A DNA stretch of 18,608 nucleotides. It comes from Ectocarpus siliculosus. Lineage: Eukaryota; Sar; Phaeophyceae; Ectocarpales; Ectocarpaceae. Position 1 is the first letter of the stretch. Each line of letters opens with the position of its first letter. The DNA lies in contig FN649731.1 of assembly GCA_000310025.1 (NCBI GenBank), forward strand, positions 635,471 through 654,078. The letters run 5' to 3'. The position numbers were made by a program, and so were the translations under genes. The notes beneath the pieces were generated by a model. It ran no database searches, was not told the DNA's origin, and saw only the letters and a program-made list of their open reading frames with translations. This document shows positions 7,301-13,177 of this stretch, piece after piece.

Positions 7301-10294
7301 GATGAAAAACGGGTGTATATGTATACCGATGTCAGGGCATGCTGGAGCTCGGCAGCGCCATCGGCGACGTTCGCAAGGACAGATGGAGAATGAGGTGTGC
7401 GTCGCGTTTCTTTAGTTTTCATTGGCCGCTCAATTTACCCGTGTGTCATGTGTGTTGCGTTTTTTTTATGTGTGTATTTTTTTTTCGCGCCGCATTTTTT
7501 TTTTTTCCTAGAAAGGTGTGTACCCCCTTTTTGGGGGTGGGTGGCTTTTGATCACGGAAAGCCTCCGCGTCAGTTGGACCGGTACGGACATTCGAAGGTC
7601 CTGAGAGGAGACCGGAACGGTTCTTAGCAACAGCAACAACAACAACAACAACAACCGTGTGTGCACCGGCCTGATGCAAATACGTCAGTCTCAGTGCGAT
7701 TGAAAACTCAAAACGCTTCTAAGGGCCACAATCTGGGACCCTGTGACCAAGGGTCATTGGGGAGTATACGCTACTCTCTGGATGAAGACAGATACCGTAG
7801 CAATAACGGAAGAAAACTGCACGTGATTACTATGGCTGCTTCTACTTGGACGGACGTGTGTGTGTGTGTATGTGTATGTGTGTGTGCTATTCTTTTACTC
7901 GACCGCGCTGACCAGCTCCCGCCCGGGGTGTGATCGCGTGTTTCAGCGCCTGCAGTCCCACCACCAGCAGGTGTGTAAAATCGCTGGCCTCGTAGCGGGA
8001 GGTGTGTCATGCTGGCTTGTGTTTCGTGTGTCTGGGTTTTGACGTCCACAACCGATTTATGTTTGTTTCCGTTTTCGATCGATCAGTCAGAGCTCCATTT
8101 TTGGTGCCATCAATCTGGTGGTTTGGTTTGCATCCACTACAGCAGTGCCGACTCTGTTCCTCCGTGTTCGATCGATCAGTCAGAGCTCGGCTGTTTCGAT
8201 ATCAATTGTTTTAGTTCGAACATCGTCAATAGCTGACCTTAAGTCTTTCGGCCGTTCACCACAGCGTATGCCCTGAAGAGAACTACGAGAACGTCAGAAC
8301 AAGGTGGCAGGCAGCACCTGCTGATACGAAACGCCCAAATGTTGGGCAGAAACCCTGCAGCTACTGTAGGAGAAAAAATGGCGTTGGAGGACGCCGCCGC
8401 CCCGGGAGTAGCGGAGAGGCAAAACGCCGGTAAAGCGGCCGCAGCCCCAACAGATAATGATCCAGATTTGGGATTTTTTCCGCCTTAAATACTGGGACAG
8501 TACTACGGTACAAGTCCAGGCCATAACCCCAACAGCTACCCGCCAGCTTTACGGTTATTTCCGTCCCCAACCCATGTACTGCTGTTCGTTTGTTTTGGTC
8601 CGCCGTTTTTGCGGGCGATTGGCCACACGTTCCCTCTTCCTTACCCCCCCCCCTCCTGTACGCTTGGCAGGTGTAAGTCGGTGATCGCCGCTCTGCCGCG
8701 GGTTTCCTACACAGCCGGCGGTTACTCGGGAGGGGAAGACACCAAGTGAGTTAGTCGTAGCTGTCCGCTTAAAAGCGATCCTTCAGTGTGCATCCTCAAC
8801 CTCGGCCGTGATTCTCTTTTTTTTCTTTTGTGAGAGCAATGAATATTATCGCCCCCCGCGACTCGCCTGCCGAATACCTCACGGCGCTTCGCGCTTGGTG
8901 ATGTGAGAGCCTGGGTCCGGGAGACCCGGCGTGCTCCGTCCCGGCCTTGTAGGGATGCGAGGTCAATGGTCTAACGACTACGGTATGCACGACAATGAGC
9001 ACACACACACACACACACAAACACCCCTCTGATGCGTGGGGGTTTTGATGGCTCCCACCGCCGCTTGAGCTTGAGGACGCGGTCCTCTTGTTGAAGTATA
9101 CCGCACAATTTTACGGGAATGTCATTGACTCGGGAAAATATTGGGTCGCGTTTTTCGAGATAGCTGTGCTTGTTTCTATGAGAACCTTGTGTGTTGCTTT
9201 TCTTGAATTCCGCCCGCAGATGCCCGCCGCCCTGGTTCCCCGTTGCCACCCCAAGGGCAGATGTCTGACGTGCCGGCGTTGCTGCTGTCTATGCTTTTAG
9301 GGCATGATACGTACTGCCTGGCATGGTTTCAGGATGTCTCTGAGGTTGTTTTGGCTTTGAGGGCGCTTATGCTTACGAACGCGTTGAATTATCATCCCAT
9401 TCGGAGACACATGAAGCAGTAGCATGGGTCATCGTGTTCATATAGCGCCACAGTAAGGGGATGCCCTATCTCTCCTCTCTCTCGATCTCGATCTCGAATC
9501 GAAATTTCGCCTTTGCCGGATGTGTCAGGCTGAAGGAAAGAACACAATATGACAACTATTACAACTATTAGGAGCAATCAATTCATCCTTACGTATTTCT
9601 CTGAACAAAGTGACCACGTTGCTGAGGAGCGATCGTGCGCCCCAACACACGCCCTCCCGCCAAACAACAATTATGCTCATGCAGGTGCCTGGTGTGCCAG
9701 TGCGACTACGAGGAAGACGACGAGCTCAGGATTTTGCCTTGCTCCCACACCTTCCACACAGGTGCGCAATGTCGGGCTGACTTGTCCTTGGAGATGAAAT
9801 AATCTCACACGTTGTTCTGGCCAGGGGTTTGTGGCCGAAGAACGACCCGATGGCAGGAGCAACGGGCGGCCCGGAGGCACGACAGGCCTTCCCCCCCCCC
9901 CCCCCCCTCGGGTAGATAGGCTAGGGAAAACATTTTTGAGCCACCTGTGGCGAAGTAGGGAGGAACGATTGACCATCGTCGGTGATCGGTCCTGTGGGAA
10001 CAATGCTCCGTCCTCTCTCGAGGACACGCGGTCAATGTGTCTAGCCGCTACGGCATGCAAAACATCAGGACGCCCGCCCCCCGCGCGCGTGTTATTTTCT
10101 ATTTTTTTAGTACAACGTATATGAGTTTGAAGTAAGATATTTCAGGTAGATCAGGCAGAGCAGATCCATTCATAACCTTCCGTCCCGCCGATCGATCGAT
10201 TGCATGACGCGAACAAACAGAGTGCGTGGACGGGTGGTTGGAGGAGAACGAGGAGTGCCCCACGTGCCGACGCTCGGTTTCGCCGCAGGCGTAA
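1299..10294 (+). CDS. RING-H2 finger protein, probable E3 ubiquitin ligase (nine-exon model)
   Basis: Model: join(1299..1364, 2948..3086, 4468..4889, 6009..6194, 7336..7394, 8311..8429, 9220..9310, 9685..9761, 10221..10294). The sixth and seventh exons are tentative; the others have GT/AG ends and matching phases. The product is about 410 residues. Residues 1-210 are Ser/Ala/Pro-rich and probably disordered. The middle is acidic and Ala/Met-rich, with ALARQLMEEE and later LELGSAIGDVRKDRW, which resembles the ELGEAVG stretch before the RING of plant BIG BROTHER-type ligases. The C-terminus holds a full C3H2C3 RING: CLVC, then CSHTFH, then EC, then CPTC. RING-H2 proteins bind E2 enzymes and pass ubiquitin to substrates; the substrate is unknown here. 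No membrane segment is seen. Introns are 0.4-1.6 kb and carry dispersed repeats. Family assignment is firm; the link between the GDVRKDRW exon and the RING is not. Confidence 0.82.
2948..3086 (+). CDS. RING-H2 gene, exon 2 (Ser/Ala/Pro-rich)
   Basis: The acceptor GACTGTAG follows a pyrimidine-rich stretch. The frame starts VGAGLFPTKNPVSASPASSS, continues through a second SPASSSS and TGDKKSPGAAAAV, and ends CAA G|GTACGT in phase 1. A second acceptor, ACCAAG, 27 bases further in would also keep phase 0 and would remove nine residues. Low-complexity composition suggests a disordered linker. Confidence 0.75.
3135..3270 (+). repeat. Dispersed tRNA-box-like repeat, subfamily 1, copy a
   Basis: It starts with a G-run, then CGTACTCTTATG, GCATGCCTTAGCGGTTAGAT, CATTGACCACGCGTCCTCGA and GGACGGAGCA, and ends near CTTCCTACCTG. 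The same sequence occurs inverted at 9905-10087 and 18441-18608. The GCCTTAGCGGTTAGATC stretch resembles a tRNA A box. It lies in intron 2 of the RING-H2 gene. Confidence 0.8.
3278..3431 (+). repeat. Dispersed tRNA-box-like repeat, subfamily 2, copy a
   Basis: Directly after copy a of subfamily 1 and in the same orientation. It begins with a G-run and TGTACTCATA, then GCATGCCGTAATCCTTACAC, CATTGACCTCGCATCCCTAC, GGGACGGAGCACGCCGGGTT, and ends with CGCCGTGAGGTATTCGGCGA. It shares the GCATGCC...CATTGACC...GGACGGAGCA frame with subfamily 1. GGGTTCTCACC could be a decayed B box. Confidence 0.8.
4468..4889 (+). CDS. RING-H2 gene, exon 3 (Ala/Pro-rich, ends in LARQLMEEE)
   Basis: The largest exon. 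It enters in phase 1 (G from the previous exon plus GG gives Gly) after AACAACGCAG and encodes 140 codons. It begins GGSSSRERRPGG, then has long Ala/Pro/Val/Thr runs with near-repeats of FATPAAPA, then an acidic tail GDAEAESLALARQLMEEE. It ends GAG|GTGGGA in phase 0. The ALARQLMEEE stretch is typical of the acidic helix before RING domains in this kind of ligase. A (GGGA)n/(GACA)n tract starts within about 10 bases after the donor. Confidence 0.85.
4895..5102 (+). repeat. Purine-rich microsatellite, (GGGA)n, (GA)n and (GACA)n/(GACT)n
   Basis: A compound tract of GGGAGGGAGG, GAGAGAGA, CACACACA, CAGACAGACAGA and GACTGACTGACTG begins just after the exon 3 donor of the RING-H2 gene. Confidence 0.9.
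6009..6194 (+). CDS. RING-H2 gene, exon 4 (acidic Ala/Met-rich)
   Basis: Acceptor AAAATCAG, phase 0. It encodes 62 codons beginning AMASYAAAVDNFRSAAAAAR and continuing with MQALMEEDENNPDAF and AEDESLDYD, and ends GAC|GTGAGT (strong donor, phase 0). Third codon positions are strongly C/G, unlike the flanks. Joined to exon 3 it gives QLMEEE-AMASY, a natural continuation of the same helix. Confidence 0.87.
6257..6477. mobile_element. MITE, family A, copy 1
   Basis: The ends are inverted: GTGACACGAGATGCC on the left and GTGTCAC at the right edge, with CAAAAGCTCGA mirrored by TCGAGCTTTGGAAATCGGTC. The interior CGTTTTCGGAAAGCTCTCGA is identical to that of the copy at 11815-12048. It has no coding capacity. 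It sits 62 bp after exon 4 of the RING-H2 gene. No clear target-site duplication was found. Confidence 0.75.
7336..7394 (+). CDS. RING-H2 gene, exon 5 (LELGSAIGDV motif)
   Basis: Acceptor GATGTCAG, phase 0. It encodes GMLELGSAIGDVRKDRWRM and two bases AG, ending at ATGAG|GTGTGC in phase 2. The LELG-(S/E)-A-(I/V)-G motif just before the RING is shared with plant BIG BROTHER-type ligases (family knowledge). The short length (59 bp) fits its neighbours. Confidence 0.8.
7554..7654 (+). repeat. (AAC)n-tailed short repeat, copy 1
   Basis: CGCGTCAGTTGGACC, TACGGACATTCGAAGGT, CTGAGAGGAGACCGGAACGG and TTCT are followed by an (AAC)n tail. The same arrangement is found at 15508-15620. A simple tail at a fixed end suggests a retroposed short element. 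It is in an intron of the RING-H2 gene. Confidence 0.65.
7856..7886 (+). repeat. (GT)n microsatellite
   Basis: A near-perfect GTGTGTGTGT run with two TATGTG interruptions. Confidence 0.85.
8068..8095 (+). repeat. Direct repeat, copy 1
   Basis: TCCGTTTTCGATCGATCAGT followed by CAGAGCTC. It recurs at 8161-8188 with one mismatch. Confidence 0.8.
8161..8188 (+). repeat. Direct repeat, copy 2
   Basis: TCCGTGTTCGATCGATCAGT followed by CAGAGCTC, 93 bp after copy 1. Confidence 0.8.
8311..8429 (+). CDS. RING-H2 gene, tentative exon 6
   Basis: A G/C-ending codon stretch encodes QHLLIRNAQMLGRNPAATV then GEKMALEDAAAPGVAERQNA, and ends GCC G|GTAAAG in phase 1. Entering at 8311 (acceptor GGTGGCAG) or at 8350 (TTGGGCAG) both fit the phase-2 end of exon 5. 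Another reading uses acceptor TTCACCACAG with start 8265 and a different frame (beginning VCPEENYENV), which would join straight to the RING exon. Neither acceptor nor frame is proven; codon use favours the alanine-rich frame. Confidence 0.42.
8859..9000 (-). repeat. Dispersed tRNA-box-like repeat, subfamily 2, copy b
   Basis: The inverted match of 3278-3431: CGAATACCTCACGGCGCTTC, GTGCTCCGTCCCGGC, TGTAGGGATGCGAGGTCAAT and GGTCTAACGACTACGGTATG are seen on the + strand. At the end that carries a G-run in the other copies, this one meets an (AC)n tract. It sits in an intron of the RING-H2 gene. Confidence 0.8.
9000..9025 (+). repeat. (AC)n microsatellite
   Basis: About ten AC units directly joined to the end of the repeat copy at 8859-9000. 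Confidence 0.85.
9220..9310 (+). CDS. RING-H2 gene, tentative exon 7
   Basis: A strong pyrimidine-rich acceptor (TTGCTTTTCTTGAATTCCGCCCGCAG) opens a frame that follows tentative exon 6: ARRPGSPLPPQGQMSDVPAL and onward. The donor is unclear. GATAC|GTACTG gives phase 2 and would place HDT directly before the RING cysteine; CAGAT|GTCTGA also fits the phase. The frame itself stays open to a TAG at about 9420. Confidence 0.4.
9685..9761 (+). CDS. RING-H2 gene, exon 8 (first half of RING)
   Basis: Acceptor CTCATGCAG. After one linking base it encodes CLVCQCDYEEDDELRILPCS then HTFHT. This supplies zinc ligands 1 and 2 (C-x2-C), 3 (C), 4 (H) and 5 (H), with 14 residues between ligands 2 and 3. The exon ends ACA G|GTGCGC in phase 1. 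The acidic EEDDELRILPC segment is the usual E2-facing pattern. Confidence 0.93.
9905..10087 (-). repeat. Dispersed tRNA-box-like repeat, subfamily 1, copy b
   Basis: On the + strand it shows GAAAACATTTTTGAGCCACC, GGAACGATTGACCATCG, GGTGATCGGTCCTGTGGGAA, CAATGCTCCGTCCTC and GCTACGGCATGCAAAACAT, ending in a C-rich run. It matches 18441-18608 almost throughout. It lies in the intron that splits the RING domain; a C-run also abuts the other end. Confidence 0.85.
10221..10294 (+). CDS. RING-H2 gene, exon 9 (end of RING and stop codon)
   Basis: Acceptor GAACAAACAG; AG joins the G of exon 8 to make Glu. It reads ECVDGWLEENEECPTCRRSV and SPQA, then TAA. Ligands 6 (C), 7 and 8 (C-x2-C) follow at the correct spacing (ten residues between 6 and 7), with the conserved Trp before the last pair and CPTCR. 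The protein ends eight residues after the last ligand, so the RING is C-terminal. Confidence 0.93.
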
Positions 10295-11814
10295 AAAATC
10301 CCCCGTGCGCGGCTGGCTTTGTGCGGAAGGAGATCTAAAACACGAGGAGGGCCTCGAGACAGTGCAAGCTCACGATCGCCGATATTGAGAGAGCAGTCGG
10401 TAGCGATCCAGCAGAGTTACGTCTGGGTGGATGCACGAGCAGCAAGCTGCGCATGGAGCCCAACAGTGTCTAGACGCCAGGCCGCGGCAGTCTGATTCTT
10501 GAGCGGCTGTGTTGAGTCAGTCATGCGGGGGGGGAGAGTGGGTGTACATCAGTGCCGCTCTCCAGGAATGCTGCTGCGGTGGCATCAACGCTCTGTGGCA
10601 CGTTCGTTTTGCAGAATATGCTACATCTACACGAGGCCCATTCCAAGAGCATCGAAGTTCGCGTTTTTTTCCTCGCTCTCTCGGCGTGGTGGGGGGAGTC
10701 ATGATTCTTTCGGACGCTCACCTAGTAATACAAGTTGGTTTATTGGCGTAGCAAGTACTTTCAGGTTTTCCATTGAACATTACCCCGATGCACGCGCACG
10801 GTCTCTCAATCAAGTGTTTCGAGTCGTCGAATGTGCCGGATATTTGTCCTACATTTTGCCACTGCTGTTGTACAGTCGAACTATACCCCCCCCCCCCCTC
10901 TCTCTTTTGTTGCACGCACACGTCGTTTCATTTTTATATCTGCGGTCACCGGGCTGCATACAACAGTTTTCGTTTTCTGTCATGTAGCTTTTCTTGCGCG
11001 TGTGTACCTCGTATCTATGTAACTCCTGGCAGGACCGCTAGGCGGGAAGGTTAGTAACCGTTTCTCTGTGTACATTGGGTTTTGATCCATTCGCCTACAG
11101 CAGCAATACCACGGTGAAGTGTCGTTTGTGTGGAAAATGCGAGAGAAGAGTCGTTCGTTACATAGTCTACAGAGAACGTCCGTTTGTCACACAGCGGGGG
11201 TGTCTCTCCCCGTTGGATTCGTTCATTCTGAACGGGTGTTGATAGTGGGTGTTGATAGTGGATGGTATGATATAATGCACGAGCTGCTGGTGGCGAGATG
11301 GTGATGATTGTAACGGGTGCATGTGTGCTTTTCGCGTGGCTTCCTGCACTCGATTGGTTGGGTGTGTACCTGTATTGAGATCCGAGCGGTCTAGATTCAT
11401 TCCGACAGGATCGTAACCTCGCACCAAACATTTGTGAAAGTAGTTAACAATAATTAACATGTACTCTACGGTGACTCCAGCAGTCCATGACGTATGTATG
11501 TGCGTGTCTCGCAATCTTCTCTTCTGGTTGCATGCTTTGTTTTGATGGGAAACAATGTTTTCGCTACAGACAAGCCTGCGATGGTTTCAATTGGTCTTTC
11601 TTGTCGTTGGTGTTCCCGAACTCCGATCGACGACGATTGATCGGGTCGTATTGTATGGTTTTCTCTTCGCTCACGCGCGATGGAAGTCGTTGCCACCGCA
11701 GGTGGATATAGGACGTCGTGGTTATTGGTTGGCATGCTATTATGCTAGCCCCCCTCTCTGTCTGGTGACTGGAAATGATGGTGTGTGTCTTCAGAGCGTC
11801 TCGTGTGGAGGAAG

Positions 11815-12048
11815 TGCCGTGACCGACGTGACACAAGATATCGCACCCCCCGGATCGATTTTAAAAGCTCGATTACGCCACCACGAAAACATACAACAAC
11901 GAAACCAGACGTTTTCGGAAAGCTCTCGACGAGACAGACGGCTTCAACGCCCCCGTTTTCGGCGCTGTGACTCTTCCTGCTGTTGCGAAATCGAGCTTTG
12001 AAAATCGGTCCAGGGGGGGTATGATCTTGTGTCATGTCCGTTACGGCA
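11815..12048. mobile_element. MITE, family A, copy 2
   Basis: Terminal inverted repeats of at least 50 bp: the left end TGCCGTGACCGACGTGACAC matches the inverted right end TGCCGTAACGGACATGACAC, and both continue ACAAGAT, a C-run and GATTTT-AAAGCTCGAT. The length is 234 bp. The interior shares CGTTTTCGGAAAGCTCTCGA with copy 1. Being better preserved, it probably inserted more recently. Confidence 0.85.
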
Positions 12049-12767
12049 GTACAACCTAAAAGCTGCACCCGACGTGCGAGTTGGTCTTTCTCCGGGTTCA
12101 AAAAAACCAGACGTCCTCATACCGAGGATGCATCATACTTTGTCTCTTGGCCATTCATCAAGTGAACCAATCTCGAAGGGACAATTTGCGTTGGTTGCCC
12201 CGAGGTAGTCTATTGGTCGTTTGCGGGCGATCTAAAAGGTGGGATTGCTCAGAAGATTTCGAGGCCCTACATAGTGCGCGAACGCGAGCTTTCACCAAAC
12301 AAGCGTGCCAATCGAGAATCTTGCGCGTTGCTCACCCCCTCTAATCTCGAACGGTTATCTTCCAGTGATTATACGTACACAAACAAGTATGTTTTCAGGA
12401 ACTTTCCCTAAAGGAAAACATACCCAGGCTCCCTGACGGAGCCCCCCTTTTCTCTCCTCCTCTTTTTTCTCCGCCGTGATGACGTGATGAGCACGAACGA
12501 TTGATTGCAAAGACGCCAAGAAAAGTGCCGGTCGCTGCCATCGATAATCTTAATCTTTACCCCGATACCCACCTACATTACAGAGTAGGGCAAACGAGCG
12601 GGCACTACACGCTTTTTCGAGTGTGGGTCAACCAACGAAAGCCCTCTCCAACTCACTACGCGCTCGCTCCACGCATGGCTCAACGCCAACTGCGAACGAC
12701 ACGAGAACAGGTGTGTCGGTAGCACGCAGATGCAAGCTGACCCCTACCAAGCCAGAATCGACACATA

Positions 12768-12944
12768 CAGTAGAGGTCCCTGTTTAGCCCTGTTCAGCCG
12801 GTAGCATGTGCCCAGAACATCTACCGCCGCAATATACTTGTGTACGGGACCGGTACTATGAGAATGACTTGGAAATTCGGTGTGTGCCCGCCGAAAACAC
12901 CGGCACTATAACCGGGCACCGGCACTAAACAGGGACCTCTGCTC
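12768..12944. mobile_element. pogo-like MITE flanked by TA
   Basis: AGAGGTCCCTGTTTAG at 12772-12787 is exactly inverted at 12925-12940. Each end is bordered by TA (12766-12767 and 12945-12946), and the left end begins CAGTAG. A TA target duplication with CAGT-type ends is the habit of pogo/Tigger and other Tc1-mariner elements. The length is 177 bp with no coding frame. Confidence 0.75.
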
Positions 12945-13128
12945 TACCCCAAAGTAAACCCAGGCACGCACAAGGCCAGGCCAAGCAACTCCAACAAATG
13001 TCAACCCCTCTTCGATGTGGCAGCGCAAGCTTTCACCATATTCCCCCGGTGGAGCTAGCTTCTTCCCTTCGTTTCTTCGTCTCCACCGGCAGCTGAAGGG
13101 GGCTCATTACGTGAGGTACGGGGGGGGC

Positions 13129-13177
13129 TTAGAAGAAGGCGAACTTGATGACCAGCGTGAATATCACTTGGAGCACC
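13129..13177 (-). CDS. YIPF gene, last exon
   Basis: On the - strand, acceptor GCGCCTCCCCAG supplies G to complete Gly, then VLQVIFTLVIKFAFF and TAA. This is the fifth hydrophobic segment; ending a YIPF protein on such a helix with aromatic residues is usual for the family. The phase fits the preceding exon exactly. Confidence 0.9.

Larger units (their letters stand above)
10295..13128. other. Convergent intergenic region and both 3' ends
   Basis: The two genes end facing each other here, so both 3' untranslated regions must lie within it; the poly(A) sites were not identified. It contains two MITEs (11815-12048 and 12768-12944). The open frames seen at 10499-10987, 11555-12001 and 12501-12722 show no family features and one runs through a MITE. 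I see no gene. Confidence 0.6.

Noticed and set aside
7942-7969. Mini-exon between TTTCAG and GTGTGT in the RING-H2 intron
   Set aside because: Phase-neutral and only 24 bp; signals of this strength occur often, and nothing in the encoded residues supports it.
8265-8429. Frame beginning VCPEENYENV with a CSYC pair, considered as part of a transposase or zinc-finger fragment
   Set aside because: No recognisable family; its codon use is poorer than the overlapping alanine-rich frame. Kept only as an alternative splice reading.
9291-9420. Continuation of the tentative exon 7 frame to TAG as a separate small gene (start at the MSDVPALL methionine)
   Set aside because: 53 codons with no homology I can name, inside a gene in the same direction; simpler as an exon plus chance extension.
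11555-12001. 148-codon open frame on the + strand
   Set aside because: Runs through half of a MITE and has no family features.
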